Shown piece by piece: positions 17,927 through 28,207 of a stretch of DNA of 64,000 bases. The first letter of the stretch is position 1, and every line of letters begins with the position of its first letter. Origin of the DNA: Chloroflexi bacterium AL-N1 (GTDB lineage Bacteria; Chloroflexota; Chloroflexia; Chloroflexales; Roseiflexaceae); NCBI GenBank assembly GCA_013122435.1, contig WYDT01000037.1, positions 1-64,000 on the forward strand, read 5' to 3'. The translations under genes were made by a program, and so were the position numbers. The notes under the pieces were generated by a model that ran no database searches, was not told where the DNA came from, and saw nothing but the letters and a program-made list of their open reading frames with translations.

Positions 17927-18432
17927 CTACACATCATGAGCAGCAAGACAGGCTACGAACTCCTGATCACCAGCATGATCTCGATACAACCATATAGCCC
18001 CCGGTGGACGTTCACCACGCAGATAGGACAGCGCCGGCTCACACATCCCCTGCCATCCAATCTGATGCAGTCGTTCCAGATCATTAGCAAGAGGTACCCA
18101 TATCACTTGTAGAATTTCTCCATCGGGATCACGACTGCCCGGTATACCCGACCAAGCTTCAATCTCAAAGGCAAATGCCAACGTTTGAGCATTGTGTCGA
18201 GGGCGTCAATCTGGACGCAGTATGCCAGATGACCAATCGCTTCGATCTGAATGCCCGTTTCCTCATAGGTTTCACGAATGAGCGCCTCTGTGAGTAGCTC
18301 ACCAGGTTTGACCAATCCACCTGGTAAGGCCCAATACGGGTTTGGGTCATTAACGCCTTGCTGCTGAACCATCAGAATGTGATCGAGGTGGCGTACAAGC
18401 GCAATGACAATGGGATCAGTGCGATAAGTCAT
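17927..18432 (-). pseudogene. NUDIX hydrolase with a frameshift
   Basis: The first frame (MTYRTDPIVIALVRHLDHIL) carries the complete NUDIX box GGLVKPGELLTEALIRETYE-ETG and runs to VQIDALD. The family-like continuation is in another frame: HNAQTLAFAFEIEAWSG, then DPDGEILQVIWVPL, ending at 17927. The switch falls near 18190-18205 and needs a single-base indel. The catalytic box is intact, but the C-terminal half would be replaced by junk and end at 18103. Either a real pseudogene or an assembly error. Confidence 0.8.
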
Positions 18433-18863
18433 GCTGGCTCCTCTTCATTGGTTCAAAGTGCGTTATTGTACACTATCACAGAGAAGCGGAAGACAGCAAA
18501 GCATCCAGTGACGCGAGTCAATCACCACCACAGAGTGAAGATATATTTCCCAGTACGACCGATCTCTTTTCGCCGGATCACCCGTCCACACCGTATACTT
18601 AGGATGGCTAAATCTGACTACGAGTTGCACGGGTGGATCGAGAACACCATCATGATACCTATGCTGATTCCCCACACACCCGCATCCGTTGGCGCCTACG
18701 TGTTGGTCTCAATCTTGTGCTGCTTCTGAGCGATTGGCGCACCCAGAGATAGCCACAACTAGCTATGCCACAAGAATCAGGTCAGGAATGACCAGGGAGG
18801 ACGAGCGGGATCAGCCAAGGTTCTGGCAAGTATATTGGTCACAGAATTATAGGGGAGGACATA
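18433..18863. other. Intergenic, possible decayed gene
   Basis: No gene with a good start. On the minus strand 18463-18675 reads VQLVVRFSHPKYTVWTGDPA and SYWEIYLHSVVVIDSRHW, which looks protein-like but has no ribosome site and no recognised family. It may be a remnant. Confidence 0.3.
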
Positions 18864-19241
18864 ATGAAAAACATTTTAATGCGTGTATTGTACTGGGCTC
18901 CACGTATTCTGAGCCTGCTATTGGTTATGCAGCTCAGTCTATTTGCACTAGATGTGTTCGGTGAGGGGTACGGGTTTTGGGGGACGCTGCTGGCATTGCT
19001 CGTACACTTGCGTCTCCCTGTACTCTTTCTTCTTGTGCTTGCTCTGGCCTGGCGCTGGGAGTGGATCGGAGCCATGGCTTTCCTTGGTTCGGGGGTATGG
19101 TATCTACTTATGATCTGGGGCAGGGAGCACTGGGCAGCTTATGTGTTTATCGCTGGCCCGATGTTCTTGCTTGCTATCCTCTTCTTCTTTAATTGGTTGT
19201 GGCGATCTAATCTAAGAGCGAATCATGCTACGTCCGCTTGA
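18864..19241 (+). CDS. Small four-helix membrane protein
   Basis: 125 residues, start supported by AGGGGAGGACATA. Four hydrophobic helices at about 12-32, 38-62, 66-84 and 92-112 leave a short basic tail (RSNLRANHA). Such DUF-type proteins are common as single genes in soil and aquatic bacteria; the function is unknown. Confidence 0.75.
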   Translation: MKNILMRVLYWAPRILSLLLVMQLSLFALDVFGEGYGFWGTLLALLVHLRLPVLFLLVLALAWRWEWIGAMAFLGSGVWYLLMIWGREHWAAYVFIAGPMFLLAILFFFNWLWRSNLRANHATSA

Positions 19242-19429
19242 TTTTTATGTCAACCAGAGAGCGTTAGAAATATTACTCATCATGCAAGCCACAGCAATAA
19301 ATTCGTGCCTGAAGGAGATGACGTAAGGCCAGAGAGGTGCCTAAAAGCTGAGCGGGTGCAGCACCTATGCCTTTCTGTAGGAACCTACATCATTTATAAG
19401 TCTTGATCATTAGAAAGAATTGGAGAAAG

Positions 19430-20341
19430 ATGAAACGGCTTAACAAAAGCAGGATTGGAGGATGGATTGCCGTAAGTATATCGATCGGCATTACTTCCTT
19501 CTGGGCATTCTGGGGCATTATTGAGAACTTCCACGAAGGTTGGTTTTACGAATCCTGGCTGTGGAACGTTGGATTGATGTTCGCACAATACTTGAGTCCC
19601 ATGTTCATCTTTATGGGCATATCGCTGGTGGCCATCTACTGGCCACGGATAGGGGGCAGCCTCCATGTCGTAATGGCGGCATTGATGTTCTGGTTTTTTG
19701 GAGCAGCCTCAAATGCTCCAACTCTTTTTATCATCATACCGATGGCACTCCTTGGCACACTATACTGGTTTGGTCATCCCCAACCTCAGAAAATAGCCAC
19801 AACACTGATCATCGGTTTACCGCTGCTGACTCTTGTAGTATCTGGAGCCTATCCGATCTGGCGTGTGGCACACCGTGTCAATGATGGCAATTTTTCGGCC
19901 AGGCTGGTAGAAGGCAATGGTGTCACGTTGATCTGGGCGCCCGATGGCCCTGGCTGGCCCCGTCAGGGCGTAACATGGGATGAGGCAGACAACGTGTGTC
20001 AATATCTTACCGAGGATGGCACTGCAATCGCTCATACACTGCAGAATATCTGGCGCTTACCTACCGTGGATGAAGCAGTACGTTCACTGTCACTTCACAA
20101 TGAAAACTGTGGGGGGACCTGGGATACTCAACAAGCACAAGCCTCGTACCAGATGCAACCGGACAAGGAGACACCTCTGTGGAATATCCATTCTCAAGTG
20201 ATTTACTGGTGGACAGCAACTGAAGTGGATGAGGAACACGCCTATATGATTGTCTACAATGGGCAAGTGTGGCCCAGAACAAAACAGTTTGGGCCGGGAT
20301 ATCTGGGCTTTCGCTGTGTAAAACCACCGTCTACAGAGTAG
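19430..20341 (+). CDS. Membrane protein with C-terminal DUF1566-like domain
   Basis: 303 residues from ATG 19430 (GGAGAAAG upstream). Roughly residues 10-150 contain five membrane helices. The external part shows WDEADNVCQYL, IWRLPTVDEAVRSL, VIYWWTATE and GFRCVK, the Lcl/DUF1566 pattern seen in many surface proteins. Paired Cys (VCQYL, NENCGG, FRCVK) may form disulfides. It probably presents this domain outside the membrane; ligand and role unknown. Confidence 0.75.
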   Translation: MKRLNKSRIGGWIAVSISIGITSFWAFWGIIENFHEGWFYESWLWNVGLMFAQYLSPMFIFMGISLVAIYWPRIGGSLHVVMAALMFWFFGAASNAPTLFIIIPMALLGTLYWFGHPQPQKIATTLIIGLPLLTLVVSGAYPIWRVAHRVNDGNFSARLVEGNGVTLIWAPDGPGWPRQGVTWDEADNVCQYLTEDGTAIAHTLQNIWRLPTVDEAVRSLSLHNENCGGTWDTQQAQASYQMQPDKETPLWNIHSQVIYWWTATEVDEEHAYMIVYNGQVWPRTKQFGPGYLGFRCVKPPSTE

Positions 20342-20520
20342 TGTTCTTGTGTGCAGGCTGCTATCATCAGATCACACTGCGATTGGACTGATTCCAATGA
20401 TTGAAGTATTCATTCAGAACTTATTTTGTAGGTTTATTTGTATTAGCTATAGAAAATCCCTTACCATGTAATAGGCTTTCGCGAGAATGCATAGACAGTC
20501 AGAAAGTAAATGAGGGACCT

Positions 20521-21414
20521 ATGAAGTTGAGAACTGGCAAAACTTTGTGTATTCTTTGTCAAGCATTTCCTCCAATTATGAATAGTCATATAGTACCCAA
20601 ATTTATTTTACGTTGGATGAATGAGAACAATGTAGTCAAACATCTTCGATCATCAGAACAGCCAAATAAGCCAGAACAAGACATTTGGAAAGCGGATTAT
20701 CTATGCCAGTCATGCGAAACCAAATTATCGCAAGTGGAGAGCAGCTTCAAAGAAGAAGTGTTTGATCCAGTTGTTACTCGGACAGAAGGGAGATATTCGT
20801 ATGACAATACAGTATCCATAGCTGTGCTATCAATGTTTTTTCGTCATCTACAGTATACGTTAGACAAAAAAAGTGAATCCTTACCTAATCTACTCAACTT
20901 ACTCCGACGACAACTTGAGCCGGCTCTTGATGGCAGTCCTGTGAAAGGTTATCTCTATGCAGTTCCTTTAGACTTCGAGTACACTCCTGGTAAACGTCCA
21001 CCAGGCTATAATCAGTATTTAATTTCACTAGATGGATATTGGTTCAACTATCAATTGAGTGGTCACAGCTTTTGGATAGGGGCAATTAAATTGCCATTTC
21101 TACAGATGGTCTATAGTGAATATCCCCTTCAAAAGTTTACCAACCTCCCAAATGTACAGGAAGAAGTTGCTTCACATCAAATTGTTCAAACAGGCACAAT
21201 CGTACTCCCAACGAAATGTAGACTTATCGATGAGCTGCTTCGCGATTACTACACAAAGCGATGTTTAGAATTTTATAATGGAGTTTCAAAGCTTTCGAAT
21301 AAGCAACAGAAGAAAATCTGTAAAGAAATAGCCAATCATCCAACGCGTCAGACAATGATACAGCATCAGGCCGCTATGGCAGATGCACTATTGGCATCGA
21401 AAGAGCAACAATAA
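20521..21414 (+). CDS. Hypothetical protein with paired CxxC zinc motif (HNH-like head)
   Basis: 297 residues from ATG 20521 (GAGGGACCT before it). The head reads LCILCQAFPPIMNSHIVPKF ... YLCQSCETKLSQVESSFKEE: two CxxC pairs flanking a SHI(V/I)PKF motif, a pattern seen in proteins annotated only as hypothetical, and reminiscent of HNH/zinc-binding nucleases. The remaining ~200 residues have no clear motif. AT-rich, with codon use unlike the core genes, and next to a nuclease gene: signs of an acquired, possibly defence-related module. No catalytic claim can be made. Confidence 0.6.
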   Translation: MKLRTGKTLCILCQAFPPIMNSHIVPKFILRWMNENNVVKHLRSSEQPNKPEQDIWKADYLCQSCETKLSQVESSFKEEVFDPVVTRTEGRYSYDNTVSIAVLSMFFRHLQYTLDKKSESLPNLLNLLRRQLEPALDGSPVKGYLYAVPLDFEYTPGKRPPGYNQYLISLDGYWFNYQLSGHSFWIGAIKLPFLQMVYSEYPLQKFTNLPNVQEEVASHQIVQTGTIVLPTKCRLIDELLRDYYTKRCLEFYNGVSKLSNKQQKKICKEIANHPTRQTMIQHQAAMADALLASKEQQ

Positions 21415-21591
21415 GAAACCGACATGTTCGTCTATTTTCCTTTCTTTAAAAACATTACCAATCCATAGTAGAAACCAAAAATCCAAACAACTACATTAGA
21501 AATATCTTTCTCAGCCAAAACATCACCAACATTTGCTAAAATAATACTTGCGTCTTAGTGGTCCAGATCTATTTCAGTCAGTGGAAATACC

Positions 21592-22611
21592 ATGAGCTTG
21601 TCTGATATCCAGAAAAGAATCCTTCAAGAGTTATACACCTGCTTTTTCATTCCTGCTGAACCACCCACAGCTTATGGTCTTCGCGAATTGGTGGAGGTTA
21701 ACCAACAAGAAGTTTGGGCAGGAACTGCCAACCTATATAGCTTGCTTCGCCAAATGATGGCTGATAAGATAGCATTTTGGAATGCAGTAACCCAAATGGT
21801 TGACGCAGGTTTCATTCAAGGTGATGAGTATGGGAATTACATCACTACTGCCATGGGTGCTCTCACCGCTGAAGATGAAGATCTTCCACCACAGAATCTT
21901 GTAGATCATAATCAATCTACACGCATATGCCTTCTTTGCATCTTGGCAAACGCATATCACGAACAAGGATTCCAAACTTCGATAGATATTGAAGAACTCT
22001 CACAGAAGACAGGTTGCAATATCGATGTCATCAAACCAAATTTGGTTATTCTTAATCAATTGGGTCATACTATACCAGATCGTGGAAAGACAAAATCTTT
22101 TCACATTACACAAACAGGAATGCAACAGGTCACAGCCTACCAAGAAGTGGAAAGACTTAAAGCGGAATTCAAGTCGATAACTAAGTTAGGACCACATGAA
22201 CGCGGGAGGGCATTCCAAAGGATATTCGCACAAGCTGTAGAGCAAAACGGTTGGTTGCAAGAGGAGAGTACTCGCACTCATAACGAAGAGATAGATATTA
22301 TCGTATATAAAGGCCGTGAATATTACATAATTGAATGTAAGTGGGAAAAGAAACGAGTTGGAGCTGAGATAATTCGCGAGTTGTATGGCAAACTGAGTAA
22401 TCGTATTGATGTACGAGGTATCGTTATCTCCATGTCTGGCTTCACTAAAGGGGCAGTCGACCAAGCACAGGAATGTATCCCGAATAAGCTTATTTTACTG
22501 TTTGGTAAACAGGATGCACAGAATATTGTTGATGGAAAACTAGCCTTTGAAGAAGTTTTAGACACAAAATATAAAGAGGCAATTACAAAACGCAAAATCA
22601 CATATTACTGA
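21592..22611 (+). CDS. Winged-helix / PD-(D/E)xK restriction-like nuclease
   Basis: 339 residues. Residues 1-190 are helical with two helix-turn-helix-like blocks. The C-terminal domain contains ERGRAFQRIFAQAVEQNGWL, then EEIDIIVYKGREYYIIECKW, which fits the Mrr-type core (E...D-x(n)-ExK, here EID and IECKWEKK). Type IV Mrr-like enzymes cut modified DNA; transposon- and phage-associated relatives vary. Start ATG 21592 lacks a strong ribosome site. It follows the zinc-motif gene by 177 bases on the same strand and is similarly AT-rich. Confidence 0.75.
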   Translation: MSLSDIQKRILQELYTCFFIPAEPPTAYGLRELVEVNQQEVWAGTANLYSLLRQMMADKIAFWNAVTQMVDAGFIQGDEYGNYITTAMGALTAEDEDLPPQNLVDHNQSTRICLLCILANAYHEQGFQTSIDIEELSQKTGCNIDVIKPNLVILNQLGHTIPDRGKTKSFHITQTGMQQVTAYQEVERLKAEFKSITKLGPHERGRAFQRIFAQAVEQNGWLQEESTRTHNEEIDIIVYKGREYYIIECKWEKKRVGAEIIRELYGKLSNRIDVRGIVISMSGFTKGAVDQAQECIPNKLILLFGKQDAQNIVDGKLAFEEVLDTKYKEAITKRKITYY

Positions 22612-22792
22612 TCACAAAGCAGAGCAAAACCACTACCAAATAAGCCGATACACTGCCTCCCTATCGACACCCAAACTTATCGTTTTACTATGTAATACAT
22701 TTGTGTGAGTACCTCATTGAGCAATGTGTTTCCACAGAAATCTTTGAGATTGCTGCATCACAGGCTGCTTGAGCAAGAAAGACCAGACTAGC

Positions 22793-24882
22793 ATGACCGA
22801 CCTACCATCGCCCATACCAGAACAGGCACAGGAAGTCATTATCGAGACCTGGGAAACTGGTGCTAAGAGTATGGCTAACTACTTCCTTGATGGACAGCGG
22901 GTTGGTCGTCGAGTCTGGAGTGAGACAGGCCAGCTTGACAGGAATATGGTATCCAAGATGAGCTGATGCATGGATGGTATCGTACATGGCACGAGAATGA
23001 ACAACTCTGTGAGGTGATGTGGTATAAGCAGGGCCAAGAACACGGGACGAATAAACAGTATGACGAACAAGGAAACCTGATCGGCACATACACTATGGTA
23101 CACGGCACAGGTGTCGATCTGTGGTTTGCCAAGCCAGGAGTCATCAGCGAAGAACGCCACTATCAGGATGGCGCACACCATGGGTATGAACGCTGGTGGA
23201 CGGCAGACAATCAAACTATCTCGGAAGAAGGCCACTTCTGGCACGGGGTTGAACATGGCATTTTTCGTGAATGGAACGCGTCTGGACGATTGCGGCGCGG
23301 CTACCCACACTATTTTGTATTGGGAAATCGTGTGAATAAACGCCAGTACATACGAGCATGCCAGCAGGACCCGACGTTACCACCTTTCAATGCTGATGAT
23401 AATGAACCAACACGTCAACTCCCTGATGGAGTGAAGCAAGGTACACAACTCAAGGAACCAGAAGGTATCTCCCAAAGTCAATTTCTATTCTCAGTCTCAT
23501 CAGAGATTAGAGAAACATCAACGCCAATGAGCGAAACATTCGAAACTCAACTCACCCAGATGCACCGCCGTCTCGAAGACCTGCGACGCAGTAGTTGGCG
23601 GAAGTATCGCTGCGGGGACAGGACAATAATCGACCATTTCCAACGTATGACCTCGCTTTCGGAAGCATCACTGCAAACCTTTGAGCATACGCATGCTATC
23701 GAACTCCCATCCGATTACCGGGCTTTTCTGGCCACCGTCGACGCGGAGGCACCTGGTCTCTACGAGAGTCTGCTCCCACTGGAAGACTGGGATGATTTGT
23801 CCATCAATCTGGAACGCCCTTTGCCATCATATCTGACAATGCCATGCCCCCTTATACCAGATGTCGAGATCGAACTCATTGATGAAGACGATCAGGGAAT
23901 ATTGTTGCAGATGGAACGCTATCAGGGTTTGTTAGCCATTGCAAAACGTGAGCCTGATGACCCATGGATCGATGAGTTCAATGGCACCAGATGTGCACTT
24001 ATTATCACCGATACTGCTCGCGGTCGGATAGTCTACATTGGGGATGAGGAGCGCCCGCCCTACTTTATGCCAGATGCCTCGTTCCTGGATTGGTATATGC
24101 GCTGGCTGGACGAACTACAGGCAGGGGTCGACATCTGGGGTTTCAATCACATTCCACGTGGTAGCGAAGCGAAACTGGTGGACGCCTTCTACCAAAGCAC
24201 CGTGCCTTTCGACCGCAGGGATATCCTCTACGCCCTCGCACGGCACAACCCGCTGACGGAACGCGCCGATGAAGTGCTACGGACAGGGGTGGAGGGCCGG
24301 AATTCATCGGTACGGACTGCCGCCGTAAAGTCGCTACCCCACAAAGAACGTTTTGTCCCCTTGCTGGTGGAGCGCCTACAGGACAAAGAGGCATCGGTAC
24401 GTGAGGCAGTTGTTGAAACCCTTCGTGCAGGGAAATATGTGGCGAATTACATCCCCGAACTGAATACAGCACTGGAGCGAGAGAATGACGCTCGTGTCCT
24501 GTTCAGTACGGTCAACGCTCTTCATGAAGCAAATGGCCTTGGTCTGGCTTCCCCGGCAAAGCATGTGAACAGCCCAAACGAGGGCATTCGTATGTATGTT
24601 GCGTACTTCTTCGAGAAAACCGACGGGTTTGAGGGAGCGGAAGGGCTCGAACAACTGCTCAACGATGAAAACGCGACAGCCCACGTCAATGCGGTGGCTG
24701 CCTTTCACCGACGAGGGCGAGATGCTTCTATCGAGTGGATTGCTGCTCGGCTGGCTCAGACCACCGAGTCCGAGGAACGCGACCGCCTGAGCAAAACCCT
24801 TAATGTTCTCCAGAACCAACCACCTACCGCATGGTACAAAACGCGTAATTTTCTCAGCCGACTGGGATTTGGATGGGTGTAG
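22793..24882 (+). pseudogene. MORN/YwqK-like + SUKH + HEAT-repeat protein, frameshifted near the start
   Basis: The first frame reads MTDLPSPIPEQAQEV to RVGRRVWSETGQLD and stops at 22966. The adjacent frame continues QEYGIQDELMHGWYRTWHEN, so a single indel near 22940 splits one gene. The body has YwqK/MORN-like repeats ('GT.KQYDEQGNLIGTYTM', 'GYERWWTADNQTISEEGHFW'), a SUKH/SMI1-KNR4 domain ('LQTFEHTHAIELPSDYRAFL'), then HEAT-like repeats ('RFVPLLVERLQDKEASVREA'). SUKH and YwqK modules are immunity/antitoxin folds. The long second frame (ATG 22966) could still be translated. No partner toxin is adjacent. Confidence 0.75.
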
Positions 24883-24998
24883 TGCACCAATGACTCATTT
24901 GCTCATTGTGTTTTACAGTTTTTCTTGCCTGACATGTCATATAATTAGTGATAATTACAGGTTAGTCGTTCCCGCTCCTAATCAGGAAATGAGATCCA

Positions 24999-25793
24999 TT
25001 GAAACATAATCAATTCTACAAATACCTTGATAAACAGCTATGGACAACACTTAATGATGAAATAAATCTTTACACTCGCAATAGCATGCTTATCTCACAT
25101 CACACTTATTATGATCAACAAGAGGAACAGGACAACCTCTTACACTGGTTACATGAACGCTGGCATCTGGTGCTACACACGAACAATTCTCCTTATCATC
25201 AATACACTATCATAACAATGGCACTCTTACTCCATCGGTATGGCTGGGAAATCACAACGCTATTGCCAGATGTAGAAATTGCGGTGCGTCAACTTATTCC
25301 CCATAGATCAAAGAGCTTTGAACGTTCCAGCACCAGTCTTTTAAATTTGCTGAACACATCGCCGAAACCCCTCACACGCAGACCACCAAGAGCTTTTGTA
25401 GCAACACAATTGAGAGCGGGTGACCTCATTTCTATTCATCTCAATGGATGTTACCATTTTGCCTTTGTGCATGATGTATGGCAGGAATTGGCCGCGGCTT
25501 ATCCGGTCATTGAGTTTTACCAAGAAGTACACACTCAGCCAGCACTGCCACTGGTAGATCATCAGGCGCAGGGAAAACGGTTTTCCAACGGGATATGTCA
25601 CGAAGAGCGTTATGCAGTGTTTGGACTGAACTATCTGCCAGACCCGGCCAACCAGATAATATTGGTCCAGCACAGCTATGCATCTCTTCCACAGGGAGAT
25701 CACCTCGAAAAGCCGATGGGACTGCATGTGTATCTTTATTTTACACAGCTCAACACGTATATCAAAGAATTATTTGCCAATCCCTGCGACTGA
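24999..25793 (+). CDS. Hypothetical protein, unknown family
   Basis: 264 residues from a TTG at 24999, with AGGAAATGAGA a few bases upstream. The N-terminal third is helical (LHWLHERWHLVLHTNN). The C-terminal part contains LRAGDLISIHLNGCYHFAFV and LPQGDHLEKPMGLHVYLYFT, suggesting a beta-rich domain. No catalytic motif or signal peptide was recognised. Codon use is similar to the accessory genes around it. A possible immunity-type protein given the SUKH neighbour, but that is only context. Confidence 0.6.
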   Translation: MKHNQFYKYLDKQLWTTLNDEINLYTRNSMLISHHTYYDQQEEQDNLLHWLHERWHLVLHTNNSPYHQYTIITMALLLHRYGWEITTLLPDVEIAVRQLIPHRSKSFERSSTSLLNLLNTSPKPLTRRPPRAFVATQLRAGDLISIHLNGCYHFAFVHDVWQELAAAYPVIEFYQEVHTQPALPLVDHQAQGKRFSNGICHEERYAVFGLNYLPDPANQIILVQHSYASLPQGDHLEKPMGLHVYLYFTQLNTYIKELFANPCD

Positions 25794-25843
25794 CAAAAGA
25801 TAGTTCACTGGAGAGAGGCATATTTTTACAAAAGGAGATAGAG

Positions 25844-26733
25844 ATGACACATTACCTTCCTCAGAACCACCAAGGTGATGCCGATATCATACGTATCATC
25901 GATTTTGTCAAAACCGTTCGGCCATCTCTGTGTATCAGTGAATACCCCAACGCTTGTGAACTACCCGAATTACTCGCACTTCCGGCGAATCAAGCCACCA
26001 CCCGACTGTGGTCAAATAACGAGGGTAACCTCGTCGGTTTTGCCTATGTCGATGTCTTCCAAACCCTGCGTTTTGACCTTGCCTGGCAGCTACAAGACCC
26101 AGCACTTGAGCAAGCAATACTCGCATGGGGTCAGACATGTCTGGACGGAAAACATCCCTTTCTCTGTGCTACCAGCCACGATGCCGATCACCAAAGACTG
26201 GACTTCTTTGAGCGACATCAATTCACACCACAATCCGACTCAATCGTTCACATGATGTGTTCTTTAGATAACGTTATTCCAGAGCCCACCCTTCCTAGCG
26301 GATTCACAATTCGTCCCATTGCAGGTGAAGCCGAGGCAGAAACAATTGCCGACTTGCACCGTACAGCGTTTGGAACACCCCATATGACCACAGAATGACG
26401 ACTCCACATGATGCGGTCACAGGGGTACGACTCGAGTCTCGATCTGGTGGCAGTAGCACCCGCTGGAACGCTGGCTGCCTATGTGATCGGGCAGAATGTG
26501 TGAGCTATGCCGATCTGTTTGCCACCCACCCAGCCTTTCGTGCCTGTGGACTGGCTCAGATTTTGATGAGTATAATTGTTCAACGGCTACAAACAAAAGG
26601 GTATCGGATTGCCAAACTCAGTACCGATAGCGATAATCACGCCATGCAACGCGTTGCCCAGATAACAGGCTTCCAAGTCACCGGAATCACGCTGCACTTT
26701 CAACGACCAGTACAGAGATTGCTTGATCACTAA
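25844..26733 (+). pseudogene. Tandem GNAT acetyltransferase, nonsense plus frameshift
   Basis: Start ATG 25844 with AAAGGAGATAGAG. The first ~185 codons form a GNAT-like domain ending GFTIRPIAGEAEAETIADLH, then HMTTE and TGA at 26396-26398. The same frame resumes RLHMMRSQGYDSSLDLVAVA and PAGTLAAYVIGQNV before another TGA. The family-like end, LFATHPAFRACGLAQILMSI ... STDSDNHAMQRVAQITGFQV, lies in a different frame. So at least one nonsense codon and one frameshift break what was a two-domain acetyltransferase. Confidence 0.85.
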
Positions 26734-27106
26734 AACAACACCTGTAACACAGAAAGAGGAGACACCAAATGATGCCGATCAGTTTGGGCTTCGAGAAGGA
26801 ATGCTCTACGCAGAAGCACGTGAGGCGTTGATCGAGCAGAGCTGGGAAGCACATACTCAGGGCGCAAAACCAAATCTTAATGATGCCACTGTCAGTCAAT
26901 TGTTTGATTTAGGGTATGAAGAGGTTAAAGACTGCTCTGGCACAAGTGTTGGGCCTTGTCGATTTGAGTTTATGAATGAGGATGAGGAATTGCTGGTCGT
27001 GTCCACAGCCAAGATGGGAGCTTCCAGCAAGCAAAACCGTGTGATTTGGAGTTGGTTTATTGAAGAGCGACTAGATGCTACACAACAGGATTCATCTTCA
27101 TACTGA
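26723..27106 (+). CDS. Hypothetical small Cys-containing protein, probably lacking its signal peptide
   Basis: About 127 residues. The core LREGMLYAEAREALIEQSWE ... LFDLGYEEVKDCSGTSVGPC and FEFMNEDEELLVVST resembles periplasmic proteins found in cyanobacteria and proteobacteria. Those normally have an N-terminal signal, and none is visible here. The frame opens at a TTG (26723) inside the broken GNAT gene. A good GAGGAGA ribosome site points to an ATG at 26769, but that ATG is out of frame, so the 5' end may be damaged. Confidence 0.5.
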   Translation: MITKTTPVTQKEETPNDADQFGLREGMLYAEAREALIEQSWEAHTQGAKPNLNDATVSQLFDLGYEEVKDCSGTSVGPCRFEFMNEDEELLVVSTAKMGASSKQNRVIWSWFIEERLDATQQDSSSY

Positions 27107-27123
27107 GCTAAATGCGAGGATTC

Positions 27124-27231
27124 ATGGAATACATTGCACCACAATACTGTAAAACTATCAACCATCACAGTCACCATCATGTAGATTCATACGCAAAACT
27201 ACTATATCGGTTGCACGAAACATATGTATAG
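27124..27231 (+). CDS. 35-residue His-rich small protein (tentative)
   Basis: ATG 27124 with GCGAGGATTC upstream encodes MEYIAPQYCKTINHHSHHHV and DSYAKLLYRLHETYV. Six His cluster in residues 14-19. It could bind a metal, or be a chance frame; there is no conserved family I recognise. It sits 17 bases after the preceding gene, so co-transcription is possible. Confidence 0.3.
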   Translation: MEYIAPQYCKTINHHSHHHVDSYAKLLYRLHETYV

Positions 27232-27388
27232 CGAATGACTGCACACCAAAATACTGTGGTTCATTGTTGGTTGCACATTTGTGCTACACCCCTCGAGGGT
27301 GTCCAATAACTCCGTTCACAATTGTACCTGTACCAACACACAGTACCCATTAACTATCAAATCTTATAAAACAGATAAGCTATACATT

Positions 27389-28200
27389 ATGTCAAAACGT
27401 GGTGAAGTTCTGGTAGCGATTATCAACAACAAATTAGATTTTGCAATATTACATAAACAGTTATGGTATCGTATTCCTGTCAGGAGCGTCGAGAAGAGGA
27501 TGAAACGGCGCTGGCCTCCAAAATGGTTAGTGTTTTATCAAACTGCGCCGTTTGGGGCAGAAAAACATGCAGTTACTTACTTTGGCGCAGTAGCTACCAT
27601 TCAACAAGTTCATCGTTGGGAATTATTTCCCGATGAGCCCTGCAATGAGCAAAGCAACAGCATGTATTATCAGTTATTTATTAAATCGATTCAGCAATTG
27701 CCAAAGCCCATTTACAGTCGCAGATATCGCAGAATTGTTTTTATTGCAACAACCTGGGAAAAGTTCATCAATGCAATTGAGATCAACGATTTGTTCGATG
27801 AAAGTTCACTGGAGGATACGTTATGGGCAGAACTTAAGCGACACAGCATTGTAGCAGAGCGTCAAGAGTTTGTTATCGCAAGAAATAATCACTATGCACT
27901 TGATTTTGCCGTGTATTGTGCCAAAGGGATATTAATATCGAAACAGACGGCGATTACTGGCACGCAAACCCAAAGAAAGCGGAACAGGACAATGTGCGCG
28001 ATCACGATTTGAGTACAAGAGGCTGGAGTATTTTACGGTTTAGCCAAAAGCAGATTCAAGAGCAAGCTGCCCACTATTGCCTGAAAACGATTGTTGAAAA
28101 GATTAATCGCCTTGGTGGAGTGGATCAAGGTACCGTTATTCCGCGAAAGATCAATCCTGATAGTGTTTTCTATCAACCATCGTTATTTGATGATCCATGA
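27389..28200 (+). pseudogene. DUF559/Vsr-like endonuclease-domain protein, frameshifted
   Basis: ATG 27389 (MSKRGEVLVAIINNKLDFAI) opens a frame whose N-terminal ~150 residues are unassigned. It then enters the nuclease-like pattern AERQEFVIARNNHYALDFAV-YCAKG. The continuation INIETDGDYWHANPKKAEQD ... RDHDLSTRGWSILRFSQKQI is in the next frame, from about 27925, and ends at 28200. This is the DUF559 core (D..V...IE.DG..H). One missing G in the GGG at 27923-27925 would explain it. Real mutation or sequencing error cannot be separated here. Confidence 0.8.
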
Positions 28201-28207
28201 GGTGCGT

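Noticed and set aside
20401..20520. N-terminal extension of the zinc-motif protein
   Set aside because: The hydrophobic extension has no ribosome site, while ATG 20521 has a good one directly before the conserved CxxC.
25595..25843. Upstream extension of the GNAT frame
   Set aside because: It is an out-of-frame overlap with the preceding gene; ATG 25844 has a strong ribosome site.
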